A stretch of DNA of 64,000 nt from Arion vulgaris (GCA_020796225.1 CM036753.1:9380501-9444500); one strand, 5' to 3'; positions 1 through 10,960 are shown, counted from the stretch's first letter. The notes: generated from the sequence alone by a model not told the origin. Program-made: numbers and translations.

Positions 1-597
1 ATGACAATTCAACCAACTCAGAGACACATATGCAAAACGTATACCTGATGACAATTCAACCAACTCAGAGACACATAAGCAAAACGTATACCTGATAACA
101 ATTCAACCAACTCAGAGACACATAAGCAAAACGTATACCTGATAATAATTCAACCAACTCAGAGACACATAAGCAAAACGTATACCTGATGACAATTCAA
201 CCAACTCAGAGACACATAAGCAAAACGTATACCTGATGACAATTCAACCAACTCAGAGACACATAAGCAATACGTATACCTGATGACAATTCAACCAACT
301 CAGAGACACATAAGCAATACGTATACCTGATACAATTCAATCCAACTCAGAGACACATAAGCAATACGTATACATGATGACATTCATCCAACTCAGAGAC
401 ACATAAGCAAAACGTATACTGATGACTGTTCATCCAACTCAGAGACACATAAGCAAAATGTATACCTGATGACAATTCAACCAACTCAGAGACACATAAG
501 CAAAACGTATACCTGATGACAGTTCAACCAACTCAGAGACAACATAAGCAAAGCGGTAGTACATGATGACTGTTCAACCAACTCAGAGACACATAAG
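1..597. repeat. 47-bp minisatellite array, cut by left window edge
   Basis: About 12-13 tandem copies of a 47-bp unit containing caaccaactcagagacacat and gcaaaacgtatacctgat. The left side is open at base 1, so the true length is unknown. Units are nearly identical in the first 300 bases. From about 330 onward they carry small changes such as an extra base, cattcatcc for aattcaacc, and a degraded last copy near 545-565. No SINE or LINE is seen at the right edge. Confidence 0.95.
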
Positions 598-822
598 GAA
601 CAAACTTGAAACAACCCACTACACATTAACAAACATATATTTTTCTACATGCTAATAACAGGTGATATTATGTTACCGTATCATACAAGTAGATCAGGTG
701 TACTAAACCTTTTCTATACCACTCGTCCCTAGAACATTTTGTCTAATGTTCATATACGTTTCAAAAGTATTAGTGCATATAAAAATGAATAGTCTTCTTT
801 TTATTTTTATTTTTTACAACTA

Positions 823-1127
823 TAAATTGAACACAAGTACTGTAGGGGAATAAATTGAACAACACAAGTACTGAAGGGGAATAAATTGAATAACACAAGT
901 ACTGTATTGGAATAAATTGAACAGAAGTACTGTATTGGAATAAATTGAACAGAAGTACTGTAGGGGAATAAATTGAACAACACAAGTACTGTATTGGAAT
1001 AAATTGAACAGAAGTACTGTATTGGAATAAATTGAGCAGAAGTACTGTAGGGGAATAAATTGAACAACACAAGTACTGAAGGGGAATAAATTGAATAACA
1101 CAAGTACTGTATTGAAATAAATTGAAT
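823..1127. repeat. Minisatellite with alternating 28- and 31-bp units
   Basis: About 10-11 copies of a unit built on aataaattgaac followed by agaagtactgtattgg (28 bp) or aacacaagtactgtagggg (31 bp). The two unit lengths are interleaved. All frames read through as short repetitive ORFs, which I regard as a by-product. The right edge lies about 10 bp from the head of a SINE-H copy. Confidence 0.93.
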
Positions 1128-1137
1128 AAAGAAATGA

Positions 1138-1575
1138 ACGTTGTTGGATGTCGCCTATAGAAGTTGATAACGCTCTACTTGAAAATTCCAGAGTTCGAGA
1201 TCAGTTTAACCAAACATTCTGGGTGTGCACACAGTACTTTGTTGGACTACAACAGATCTTGATCCTTTACATGAGGACCTAAATTATAAGTACCCAGTGG
1301 CGGCTTGGGATCACTTTTGTTAGTGGGGCCAGACAGATATTGTCGGAAAAATCATGGTTTCGGTTAGGATATATTTTTATGTATAAATAAATAAATACAC
1401 GTTACACTTTATTTTTGGTGGGGCCCGGCCCCACTGGCCCTTAATGACGAGCCGTCTCTGTAAGTACCTCTTAAGTCGAAGTAAAGCTGATCAGAATGGC
1501 AAGACACACTTGTGATAAAGGAAGTAAAAAATCTGAGCCTCCATAATAGATGACATAACTAGGCTTGAATGAGAG
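1138..1575 (+). mobile_element. SINE-H copy 1, interrupted by a hAT MITE
   Basis: A tRNA-like head (cgctctacttgaaaattcc, then the box-B-like gagttcgagatcag near 1193-1206) is followed by a body with gtgtgcacacagtac. The body recurs at about 23.7 kb and 37.0 kb. It is split at 1294/1469 by the MITE at 1295-1460, and one copy of the 8-bp TSD belongs to the original SINE. The right part (aagtcgaagtaaagctgatc, gtgataaaggaagt) matches the other copies. The call as a SINE rests on the three dispersed copies and the tRNA-like head. Confidence 0.7.
1295..1460. mobile_element. hAT-type MITE, copy 1
   Basis: 166 bp running from CAGTGGCGGCT to a right end that reads cagagacggctcgtcatt on the other strand. 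It is flanked by a perfect 8-bp target duplication, taagtacc, at 1287-1294 and 1461-1468. An 8-bp TSD with a CA...TG terminus is the hAT signature. It has no coding capacity, so it would need a transposase from elsewhere. Two more copies lie at 21.9 and 47.6 kb. Confidence 0.9.
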
Positions 1576-1686
1576 AAATAAAAAGAGAATCACTATTATT
1601 TCAGTTTATAAAATGAAAATGTAAAATAAACAATTAGAAAACATTATAAGCAATAAAATTCAGTACAATTGTGAACATAACATACA

Positions 1687-2246
1687 TTGATTTCTTTAAT
1701 ATTGCTTATCATTCACGATTTTCTCAAAACATTTAACTATCTTGATGATTGTGATAATTATGTGTATCTTAAAGAGATACCGCTAAAAACTAAAGCAAAT
1801 CTTATAAGTATGATTTTCTGGCCAACACTATGTTACAAGTGTCAAACATGGCTAATAACAGCAGCTAATGGGCGGAAAGTTATAACGACGGAGATGAGGT
1901 GTTTTAGAAGAACTGCAGGTGTGTCAATATTAGAAATGATAAAATCAGAAGAAGATTGGATATGAAACCAGTCATGCAATTCATAATAGAACAACAAATT
2001 AAATTTTTTGGCCACCTGACAAGAATTCCCTGGTATTGTCTATCACAGAGAGCCACACAGAAAAAGTAAAACGAGTACAGAGCAAAAGGAAGACCATCCA
2101 AAATATGAAGTGACGACAGCAAAAACAGCCTTAAGAAACAGCTTACCAAGTCCATTAGAACAAACATACACAAGAACACTACACCCACTACACCCACTCC
2201 TCACACTTCTATAAAGAAGTAAATGGTGGAATAGAAGAAGAAGGAG
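1687..2246 (+). pseudogene. LINE-beta reverse transcriptase C-terminal remnant
   Basis: Decayed C-terminal part of a non-LTR retrotransposon polyprotein. The frame 1687-1965 holds PTLCYKCQTW followed by TTEMRCFRRTAGVS. This is the region after the RT palm/thumb that usually reads 'LYGSETW...EMR.LR...G.'. After a stop it continues as QQIKFFGHLTRIP and a RGRP-like stretch (KGRPSK). It ends in agaagaagaagg like the copy at 3.5-4.1 kb. It is 5'-truncated, with no endonuclease or palm domain, and carries several stops. The family label is mine; the clade cannot be fixed from this tail. Confidence 0.8.
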
Positions 2247-2283
2247 ATGCATATCTTTGAATTTATGCGACTCCTAGATTGTG

Positions 2284-2530
2284 TATAAATAATAATTCCT
2301 CTCGTACCGTTATACGTTACATAGGGCCTGCAAGTAATTTCTCCATACATCTCTATCCTGAGCAACTCGCTCAATCTCCTTCATGGAACTGAGAACGATA
2401 TTTCCTGCCTCTCTCAGCAAAGTTCGTTTCAGGGTCTCTTTAGGTCGACCTCTCTTTCTTGAACCCTTTGCATCCCACTTCAATGCCTACTTTGATATTC
2501 GTTGATTGGGTAACCAACCATTCCGATTTA
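2284..2530 (-). pseudogene. LINE-alpha 3' end remnant
   Basis: On the minus strand it reads LKWDAKGSRKRGRPKETLKR, then TLLREAGNIVLSSMKEIERV and AQDRDVWRNYLQALCNV. It closes with cggtacgagaggaattatta and an ATT-type microsatellite tail. This basic GRP motif, followed by a terminal tryptophan/arginine segment and a short-repeat tail, is typical of the extreme C-terminus and 3' UTR of non-LTR elements. Seven copies of this family occur in the window, all truncated to the same distal part. Confidence 0.82.
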
Positions 2531-2919
2531 GGTTGTGTATGGATTGATCAAACATAACTGAATTCATATTTACTCAAGTGTACACTTGTATACGAAATAA
2601 AGACAAGTAGATCTTTTTGTCCAAGTCTTGGAAATATATCTACTCCTTAGCAACAAAACTCATCAACATTCTTGATTTGAAATCGCATTTAAAGAGCACT
2701 TACTGTTCACATATCAATAGAACCTGTCTTCAGTTCTTCATCATTATATATTTTCAGCATATTGTAGGAATATGGATTCATGATCCATTCTTCTGAAATC
2801 TTTATGTCTTCAGCCACAACATATATTTCAATCAATACTAGCAACATTTGCAAACGGGTCATATTTTCTTCCTGTATGAAAGAAGTTATAAATCGGCATA
2901 GTCAAAAGTCTGGAGGCTC

Positions 2920-3290
2920 TAATTGTTTGATTGATTGATAGGACCATCAACATTGCACTTCGGTGAGTAGCCATGTGTGCTCCAATCTCTTTCGTACACT
3001 GGAAGATCACAGCGACAGTGCACGAACTACGTAGCACCGGCGAGGGTCCCCGATGTAATTTTGAAGACGGTTAACAAAATTTTGCAGGAATTTTTTGTTT
3101 AATATTTTTCTAATGAATTTTCCCGGGCAGCGACTTTTCAGCCTGTCCTTTTCGATTTTGAACTGTCAAATGTTTTTTTACGTGCTCAAAATGAACACGG
3201 TACCTACGTTTTATCGTCTGTCTCCGATAGGACTAGGGAATCGACCTTACCTAAACTGTGATCATGGATCTCTGGAAAATTATGTAGATG
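2920..3290 (-). mobile_element. Retroposon family B (ATCA-tailed), copy 1
   Basis: The left edge is a tgattgattgat tail followed by accatcaacattgcacttcg and gagtagccatgtgtgctcc. On the minus strand these form a 3' tail with (atca)n. The body holds cagcgacagtgcacgaact, cgatgtaattttgaag and cgggcagcgacttttcagcc. Copies lie at 5.4 kb and 23.3 kb, and the last ~80 bp is shared with the tail of SINE-A at 43.6 kb. It may be the 3' end of the partner LINE or another SINE. Confidence 0.65.
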
Positions 3291-3479
3291 GCTCCATAAG
3301 AAAGCGAAACGGTTATCTTTGGCATGAGAGTCGAGCATATAATCTCTATGCTACAGAGCCACAATGAAGTCATAACTCTATTACAAAGAAGGAGAATATG
3401 AGTTAATTCTTTATCTTTCAACAAGCCCTCTCTCATTCATAAAAGTCTCCTTTTCATAAGCCATTAATACGCTTCCTAG

Positions 3480-4106
3480 AAATTCAAGTACCTAGAAAGC
3501 ATATTTACAGAGGATGGAAGACGACAGAGAGATAGAAATTAGAGTCCAGAAAGCAAATGCAATACCCTACCAACTAGCGCCACTACTTAAACATCCAAAC
3601 ATCTCACTGACAGTTAAACAACAGTTGATCAACAACATTTTAATACCCACTCTATGTTACCAATGCCAACCATGGACAATGAATAAGAAACATGGACAAT
3701 GAATAAGAAACATACACAGAAAATAGCAACATGCGAAATGAGATGTCTCCGCAAAGTCACCAACAACACAGGAATCGACAGAGTAATGAATATCAGCATC
3801 AAAGAAAAGGTTGGAACAAGACCGTGCTTGAATATATAGAGAAACAGAGAATGAAGTGGTTTGGCCACTTAGTAAGAATGCGAACAGACCAAACTGCATA
3901 TGAAGCTTCACACAACAGAATATCAGGAAGCAAGGTGAGAGGAAGACCGAGGAAAATGTGCATAGATAACGTAGTTGAATTCTGCCAGGAGACTAAGAAA
4001 AATATCACACAAGTCACTAGAGAAGCGCAAGACAAATAGATAAAACCACGATACTGGGTTAACAACCTGGTAACAGTGTGCTGACAGAAGAAGAAGAAGA
4101 AAATAA
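3480..4106 (+). pseudogene. LINE-beta reverse transcriptase C-terminal remnant, best copy
   Basis: The longest LINE-beta piece. It starts with FKYLESIFTEDGR-like codons and continues APLLKHPNISLTVKQQLINN and PTLCYQCQPWTM. A 20-bp direct duplication near 3671-3710 follows and introduces a stop. It then reads KIATCEMRCLRKV, QRMKWFGHLVRM and a RGRPRKM basic motif, and ends ITQVTREAQDK. The 3' end is aacctggtaacagtgtgctg then (gaa)n. The order matches the end of RTE/CR1-like ORF2 proteins. Upstream domains are absent, so this is a 5'-truncated, dead copy. Confidence 0.85.
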
Positions 4107-4542
4107 ATATATATATATATATATGCACATATTTTATTCCTCTGAGTAAGAATATAAAGTAAGAAAGGGATGACAATCTATCTGGTATAGTTTGTTGTAA
4201 ATAAAAAAAAGTAACATCGGCGTCCCCTTGTGGGAACACTCGCAGAATGAGAAGAAGTGTTGTGTATATATATATATATATTGTTCACAGTACATTCTGG
4301 TGCAACTATGTGGAACCTGTAATCAGTATTATTGAATATGGAGTTTGACCTAGTCTTTGAAAATCGTTCTTTTTATTCGCTAGCCTGAATGGTGAGGAAC
4401 ACTGGTGACAAGGAACGCAAACCTTTACGCAAAATCAATGAGTGACGCCATATTATGTAGCATGGTGGCGCTTGAATTTATATCGAGCAAATGATAAAAA
4501 AGAAAGCATTTATTTTGATTAGAAATATATCAATTATATGAG
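4107..4542. other. No gene seen; two short (AT)n tracts
   Basis: Holds two AT-dinucleotide runs (about 4106-4124 and 4262-4281). The rest is AT-rich sequence that I do not recognise. Confidence 0.5.
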
Positions 4543-4803
4543 TGAAAATGTCAGCACAGTAAACCAATATTTGCGTGAAACCATATGGTTTCAATGTCTT
4601 AACCAGGGCAAATTAACGTTTCATCAGAAAAAAATGTCAGCACAGTAAACCAGTTTTGAGCGAAACCATATGGTTCCAATGTCCTAACCAGATCAAATTA
4701 ACGTTTCATCAACAAAAATGTCAGCACAGTAAATCAGTATTTACGTGAAACCATTTGGTTCCAATGCCCAAACCAGATTAAATTAACGTTTCGTCAGAAA
4801 AAC
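4543..4803. repeat. Tandem repeat, ~85 bp x 3
   Basis: Three head-to-tail copies of a 84-86 bp unit with aaatgtcagcacagtaaa, gtgaaaccatatggtt and aaattaacgtttcatca. The copies differ by scattered substitutions, so this is an older array than its neighbour at 4838. Confidence 0.92.
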
Positions 4804-4837
4804 ATTGATTTCTTCCCACAGTTAAAAGAAGACAAAT

Positions 4838-5254
4838 AAAATCTTGTCTCAGGACAACTAATGAATGTCTTGGTGATAACTTAAAACTGAATAAATCTTG
4901 TCTCAGGACAACTAATGAATGTCTTGGTGATAACTTAAAACTGAATAAATCTTGTCTCAGGACAACTAATGAATGTCTTGGTGATAACTTAAAACTGAAT
5001 AAATCTTGTCTCAGGACAACTAATGAATGTCTTGGTGATAACTTAAAACTGAATAAATCTTGTCTCAGGACAACTAATGAATGTCTTGGTGATAACTTAA
5101 ACTAATAAATCGTTCAGGACACTAATGAATTCTTGTATAACTAACTAAATAATCTTGTCTCACAACTAATGAATGTCTTGGTGATAACTTAAAACTGAAT
5201 AAATCTTGTCTCAGGACAACTAATGAATGTCTTGGTGATAACTTAAAACTGAAT
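4838..5254. repeat. 54-bp minisatellite, ~8 copies
   Basis: Units contain aaatcttgtctcaggacaac, taatgaatgtcttggtgat and aacttaaaactgaat. Seven copies are essentially identical. One, at about 5092-5160, differs almost only by single-base deletions, which looks like an unpolished consensus rather than decay. Confidence 0.95.
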
Positions 5255-5394
5255 GCTCATTTTCGTGATTCTTATCAAATAATTTGAAGATTTGAGCGGT
5301 CAAAAGAAGCATCCAGGATTAGTTGATGATCTAACACAAACGTATAAAGGATTTTCTTTACATTAGATGCAAAAGTTTTTGTTTTTTTTATAAC

Positions 5395-5605
5395 CATTTT
5401 GACTCCGATCTCTTTCTTACATATGAAGATCTCAGCGACGGTGTGCGAACTCCGTAGACCGGCGTGAGTTCGAAATGTAATTTAGTGGAGGTTGAAAATT
5501 TAAAGAAATATTGTTCCTATTGATATGTTTGAGCTTTGCCAGGCAGCAGATTTGAAGCTGATTCTTGTCAATTTTCATCTGTCCGTTAGCCAAAATGCAG
5601 AGAAG
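5395..5605 (-). mobile_element. Retroposon family B, copy 2 (partial)
   Basis: Matches the copy at 2.9 kb through gactccgatctctttc, cagcgacggtgtgcgaactc, cgaaatgtaatttagt and gccaggcagcagattt. The ATCA tail end is missing. Confidence 0.6.
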
Positions 5606-5709
5606 GACAAAATAAAAAGAAGAAATGTTCTGTTATGTATTCAACTTTAACACTTTTTCATTTATATTTCAAATGATAATTTCATTAAAAGGGTTTAAAG
5701 AAGAATAAT

Positions 5710-5932
5710 TGATTTCATTGATCGCCATATGACTCGGTCTCTTTCCGCAGAAATAGCGTAACACTTACTAAGAGAATTAAACAAACGAAAAACTCCGTAA
5801 CTCCACAAGAATCATAGGGCTGTCTGTAAAAAAAATGCACTCCTGAACAGTGCGGTTCGGTTTGGATTCGAATCTATGACCTTCGGAATGCAAGACACCA
5901 GCTTAACCACTTAGACACAGAGACTCTAGACT
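5710..5932 (-). mobile_element. SINE-A copy 1
   Basis: On the minus strand it reads a tRNA-like head: box A in gtgtctaagtggttaag and box B in ggattcgaatcc near 5865-5880 (seen as ggattcgaatc on the plus strand). The conserved body follows (cgttctgttcacgagtgc type, actccgtaactcc). The 5' end is not followed by unique DNA but runs directly into a 29-bp array made from the head itself. Confidence 0.82.
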
Positions 5933-6150
5933 TAACCACTTAGACACAGAGACTCTAGACTTAACCACTTAGACACAGAGACTCTAGACTTAACCACTTA
6001 GACACAGAGACTCTAGACTTAACCACTTAGACACAGAGGCTCTAGACTTTTAACCACTTAGACACAGAGACTCTAGACTTAACCACTTAGACACAGAGAC
6101 TCTAGACTTAACCACTTAGACACAGAGACTCTAGACTTAACCACTTAGAC
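5904..6150. repeat. 29-bp minisatellite derived from the SINE-A head
   Basis: About 8-9 copies of ttaaccacttagacacagag plus actctagac. The reverse complement of the unit is the first ~20 bases of SINE-A (ctctgtgtctaagtggttaa, carrying box A) plus 9 bases. One copy has an extra TT. The array starts inside SINE-A copy 1, so it is an amplification of that SINE's own 5' end. Confidence 0.92.
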
Positions 6151-6289
6151 ACAGAGATCCTAAAAAATCGAATATTTCGTTCATATTTGTGAAATATAAT
6201 CAATATGTGCATTGCTTATATGAGCAACTATCTTCTATAAATAGACACATATTTACAATAAACACACACACATATATATATTGTGTACG

Positions 6290-6495
6290 TAAGGACGCTC
6301 GTATTGCTAGGCTAGGCGATTGGTGTCGTAAGGACTAGGTAAGTGGTTCGAGTCCCGTGTTTGTCTATTTGTTTTTCGGAAGCTCTTAAAAACCTGTACT
6401 TGTTTATATGTTGATCATATTCGTTACTTCCGTTGCTTCCTCTGGGGTTCTTGTAAAACAAACTCCTTGTGCTCATCATATATATATATATATAC
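6290..6495 (+). mobile_element. tRNA-headed SINE-I, single copy
   Basis: A tRNA-like segment has gctaggctaggcgattgg (box-A-like) and, about 30 bp on, the canonical box B ggttcgagtccc. A ~130-bp unrelated body follows and ends in (TA)n at 6478-6493. I see no second copy here, so the call rests on the Pol III boxes and the simple-repeat tail. Confidence 0.5.
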
Positions 6496-6499
6496 ATTT

Positions 6500-7074
6500 G
6501 CCGTGTTCATGCGTCACTATTCAGGCGAGTTTTTGCATGAAGGTTTTCCACTTTAGAAAAAAACAAATTATGGTTGCGGCCACTGTGTTTTCTAACATGA
6601 TGCCTCGGACGTACTCGGGCCTCATTTGCGTACTTAATACATTTCCCAAACCATACTATTATCTTACATTTAGTCGACTCGCGTCATATTTACATTCTCA
6701 GTATAAATTGCATAGAAAAACTTTCTTCCCAACAGTCAATGATGGCATTTACGTTACGTTCTAGATTGTTCTGTAAGCAAATGCACATTTACACTATGTA
6801 ACACTATTCAATGAAAGACCACTAAGCTAACATTAGCCATCGAGAAAATGTTATAATGACATTTATACTGAATTAACGGCAACTAAACTATAGGAGGTAT
6901 AGATAAGTTCAACTAACAGAAAACGAAAAAATGTAAAGTTAACAGTACCTTTAATATGTGAATTAGATAATTACATCAGCAGCAAATACAATAATATAGC
7001 ACATCTGACTGATTTTGCGTGAAGGCTTTGCCGGAGATTATTACTATTATTGTTGCTTCTACTACTACTACTAC
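6500..7074. other. No feature recognised
   Basis: AT-rich. A 118-codon open frame spans 6408-6764, but it crosses a (TA)n tract and its protein has no recognisable domain. A short TAC-rich run lies at 7055-7077. Confidence 0.5.
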
Positions 7075-7377
7075 TCTAAAGTGTTTTAAGCCGATGGACT
7101 GACTCCTCTGCGCCGGATTTTACTACTACTAAAGAGTTTTAAGCCGAAGGACTGACTTCTCTGCGCCGGATTTTACTTCATATGGCTCGGTCCCTCTCCG
7201 CAGAAATGGTACGCTATCTGCGGAGAGCATGGCACAAAGCACAAACTCCATAGCTGCGGAAATAATCCTAGGTGTACCTGGAAAAATGTACTCGTGAACA
7301 GAAAAGAGCGTTCCGGATTCGAACACACGACCTTCGAAACGATAGGCAGAAACTTAACCACTTAGCCCCAGAAACAC
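7075..7377 (-). mobile_element. SINE-A copy 2, with duplicated 3' end
   Basis: A good SINE-A on the minus strand. The head is at the right edge (cttaaccacttagcccca), box B appears as ccggattcgaacacacgacc, and the body holds gctcggtccctctccgcaga. The 3' ~50 bp (ttttaagccgaaggactgac) occurs twice in tandem at 7085 and 7138, separated by a TAC microsatellite. A 60-bp array begins immediately beyond the 5' end. Confidence 0.88.
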
Positions 7378-7917
7378 GTTTCATGGGTACAACTAAATCT
7401 TCTTGTTTCCAGTTGAACATAGAACTGCAAATATCCATCTTCATGGGTACAACTAAATCTTCTTGTTTCCAGTTGAACATAGAACTGCAAATATTCATCT
7501 TCATGGGTACAACTAAATCTTCTTTTGTTGCTCCAAATGGTAACTAACTGTTTCAGTTGAACATAGAACTGCAAATATTCATCTTCATGGGTACAACTAA
7601 ATCTTCTTGTTTCCAGTTGAACATAGAACTGCAAATATTCATCTTCATGTCTGTTACAGTGAACATAGAACTGCAAATATTCATCTTCATGGTACAACTA
7701 AATCTTTTGTTTACAGTTGAACATAGAACTGCAAATATTCATCTTCATGGGTACAACTAAATCTTCTTGTTTCCAGTTGAACATAGAACTGCAAATATTC
7801 ATCTTCATGGGTACAACTAAATCTTCTTGCTTCCAGTTGAACATAGAACTGCAAATATTCATCTTCATGGTACAACTAAACTTTTGTTCAGTTGAACATA
7901 GAACTGCAAATATTACT
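7378..7917. repeat. 60-bp minisatellite abutting SINE-A 5' end
   Basis: About 9 units containing ttcatgggtacaactaaatc, ttcttgtttccagttgaaca and tagaactgcaaatattcatc. Two units (around 7520 and 7650) have internal replacements, and later units lose single bases. The left edge lies exactly at the SINE-A head. The unit itself is not SINE sequence. Confidence 0.94.
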
Positions 7918-8430
7918 TCTATTTTCTAACTTCTCTCTATTATTCTGAACTTCTATTTCTGCAAGTATTTTGGGTATTGGTTCTGTCCACTTTTTCCTCC
8001 CCTGAATTCCAGTAAATATCATGTCTATTTATTCCGTTCTATTGTTTTGTTTGTCTGATAATGTTTAAATGTGTTGTCACTTTCTCTATTTGACTACTAG
8101 TTGTAATATTGTATGTCTTTGTTTTTCCTTGTCTAAGTCTATAATTGATATCGCTATCGACATCTGATACAAAACATATAACGTAGACATTGTGATGGCT
8201 CCCTGCGATTAGATATGATATACGCTGTCTTTCCCCTAAACGTGATCTCTTGATCAAAACGATTAAAATGACTCAGTTGTGAAGTCTACATTGCCGATCT
8301 ATTTCATTTATTACATGCTGATCTTACGTAGCAACACATACTATTGATCTGTTGAACGAATTGTTTTTATGATTGTCGATCAAAATCTATACGACTATAA
8401 CGTTTATCTATATTATTTCTCCAGATGAGT
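7918..8430. other. No feature recognised
   Basis: A stretch without tandem structure or a domain-bearing ORF. Confidence 0.5.
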
Positions 8431-10090
8431 GTAATGAAACAAGGTATTTTACAAAGTATAAAGCGTAGTATTTTACAAGATACATGAGTTTAAGGTAGGT
8501 GATTTTACAAAATTGAAAGTATTCATAGTATTTTACAAGTATGAAAGCGAGTAGTTTTACAAAGTATGAAAGCAGGTATTTTACAAGTATGAAAGCGAGG
8601 TAGTTTTACAAAGTATGAAAGCAGGTAGTTTTACAAAGTATGAAAGAGGTAGTTTTACAAAGTATGAAAGCGAGGTAGTTTTACAAAGTATGAAAGCGAG
8701 GTAGTTTTACAAAGTATGAAAGCGAGGTAGTTTTACAAAGTATGAAAGCGAGGTAGTTTTACAAAGTATGAAAGCGAGGTAGTTTTACAAAGTATGAAAG
8801 CCAGGTAGTTTTACAAAGTATGAAAGCGAGGTAGTTTTACAAAATATGAAAGCGAGGTAGTTTTACAAAGTATGAAAGCGAGGTAGTTTTACAAAGTATG
8901 AAGTAGTTTTACAAATGAAAGAGGTAGTTTTACAAAGTATGAAAGCCAGGTAGTTTTACAAAGTATGAAAGCCAGGTAGTTTTACAAAATATGAAAGCGA
9001 GGTAGTTTTACAAAGTATGAAAGCGAGGTAGTTTTACAAAGTATGAAAGCGAGGTAGTTTTACAAAGTATGAAAGCTAGGTAGTTTTACAAAGTATGAAA
9101 GCGAGAGGTAGTTTTACAAATATGAAAGAGTAGTTTTAAAGCTATGAAAGCAGGTAGTTTTACAAAGTATGAAAGCGAGGTAGTTTTACAAAGTATGAAA
9201 GCGAGGTAGTTTTACAAAGTATGAAAGCGAGGTAGTTTTACAAAGTATGAAAGCTAGGTAGTTTTACAAAGTATGAAAGCGAGGTAGTTTTACAAAGTAT
9301 GAAAGCGAGGTAGTTTTACAAAGTATGAAAGCGAGGTAGTTTTACAAAATATGAAAGCCAGGTAGTTTTACAAAGTATGAAAGCGAGGTAGTTTTACAAT
9401 AAAGAGTAGTTTTACAAAATGAAAGCCAGGTAGTTTCGTATGAAAAGTTTTACAAAGTATGAAAGCCAGGTAGTTTTACAAAGTATGAAAGCCAGGTAGT
9501 TTTACAAAATATGAAAGCCAGGTAGTTTTACAAAGTATGAAAGCCAGGTAGTTTTACAAAGTATGAAAGCGAGTGTTTACAAAGTATGAAAGCCAGGAGT
9601 TTTACAAAGTTGAAAGCAGGTAGTTTTACAAATGAAAGGTAGTTTACAAAGTGTGAAGCCATGAGTTTACAAGTATGAAAGCCAGGAGTTTACAAGTATG
9701 AAAGCGAGGTAGTTTACAAAGTATAAAGCAGGTAGTTTTACAAGTATGAAAGCGAGGTAGTTTTACAAAATATGAAAGCGAGGTAATTTTACAAAGTATG
9801 AAAGCGAGGTAGTTTTACAAAATATGAAAGCGATGTAGTTTTACAAAATATGAAAGCGAGGTAGTTTTACAAAGTATGAAAGCGAGGTAGTTTTACAAAG
9901 TATGAAAGCGAGGTAGTTTTACAAAGTATGAAAGCCAGGTAGTTTTACAAAGTATGAAAGCCAGGTAGTTTTACAAAGTATGAAAGCCAGGTAGCTTTAC
10001 AAAATATGAAAGCCAGGTAGTTTTACAAAGTATGAAAGCCAGGCAGTTTTACAAAGTATGAAAGCGAGGTAGTTTTACAAAGTTTGAAAG
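8431..10090. repeat. 26-bp minisatellite, about 60 copies
   Basis: The longest array by copy number apart from the one at the right edge. The unit is gaaagcgaggtagttttaca plus aagtat, with variants gcgagg, gccagg and gctagg and an a/g change in aaagtatg/aaatatg. It is interrupted by clusters of deletion-bearing units (about 8905-8930, 9115-9150, 9395-9450, 9570-9730). The first few units (8440-8570) are the most diverged. The right end lies about 50 bp from a plus-strand SINE-A head. Confidence 0.96.
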
Positions 10091-10096
10091 GAAGTC

Positions 10097-10372
10097 ATAA
10101 AGTGTCTAAAATGGAAGGACTGACTTCATGACACCGGTACTAGGTGGTTGAACCCTCGGCTTGTGTTCCGAATGTCGTGAGTTTGAGTCCGAACCGCGTC
10201 GTTCTGTTCACGAGTGCATTTTTTAAAGAGACCTTAGCATTGTTGCAGAAGTTTCGGAGTTTGTGCTTTGTGCAATACTCTCGGCAGGTGGCGTGCCATT
10301 TCTTCAGAGAGGACTGATCCATAAGGGTATAAAACCCGGTGCAATTAAGTCAGTCCTTCAACTTTATACATT
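10097..10372 (+). mobile_element. SINE-A copy 3
   Basis: The head is degenerate (ctaggtggttgaaccctcgg) and is followed by a box-B-like gtgagtttgagtcc. The body is well kept: cgttctgttcacgagtgca, gtttgtgctttgtgcaatac, tctcggcaggtggcgtgcca, cagtccttcaactttat. A short piece resembling the SINE 3' end (gaaggactgacttcatgaca) also precedes the head at 10113-10135. So the array, a 3'-end scrap and the SINE lie in series. Confidence 0.82.
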
Positions 10373-10639
10373 TAGACTCCCAATATTGCCAAGGAGGTCG
10401 GATCCCATATGGATATGTCTGGAGTGCAATGAAGATATTTCAAACTGAAACTGACATATAAAAATGTTGCAATACTCACATATAGAATCATCTTTAATAT
10501 ACAAGTGTGACTTCAGGAAACTATGCTGTACGGGTCTGTATTGTGTAAGCACATGCAAAGAAGCATCGCAATCAAAATAAATGTTTCAGAAGAATCCTGC
10601 AAAATTTCGGGCTAAATACGGAACTAAATAAAAAGCTTG

Positions 10640-10960
10640 GGTTTAAATTAACACACTACGCGTCATTCCAATACATCATTAGAAGACAAAGATGGATGTG
10701 GTTTGGGCTTGCATGTCGTACGACGGTATGGAAAAATCCCTTATGGACAGTTAATGGGGAGAAAATACTGGACGTCCAAATGAAGCATGAAAAATAACGG
10801 TGGAAAAAGAGTTGACAAAAGTTTGACCTGACGTGAAAAACAATTAATAGAAAGGTGTCAGAGCGGCAACAGTGGACATCTTTTGTGGAAACCATGCATG
10901 TCAAACTAGACAAGAAGAGGATGTACGAGAAAGAAATCATCACAGACGGCCACAGTCGAG
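10640..10960 (+). pseudogene. LINE-epsilon C-terminal remnant
   Basis: Reads IIRRQRWMWFGLACRTT, a decayed form of the 'R.RW.GH..RM' motif in LINE C-termini. A stretch with gtggaaaaagagttgacaaa, ttaatagaaaggtgtcagag and catcttttgtggaaaccatg follows and recurs at 39.35-39.49 kb. It has several stops and no upstream RT. Confidence 0.6.

Noticed and set aside
1..597. CRISPR-like array
   Set aside because: The repeats are contiguous with no unique spacers of regular length, and the context is eukaryotic. The same holds for all other arrays.
3799..4239. A 146-codon minus-strand ORF
   Set aside because: It lies antisense to the LINE-beta remnant and reads through an AT tract.
6408..6764. A 118-codon plus-strand ORF
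   Set aside because: It crosses a (TA)n tract, has no recognisable domain and is near the length expected by chance in this much sequence.
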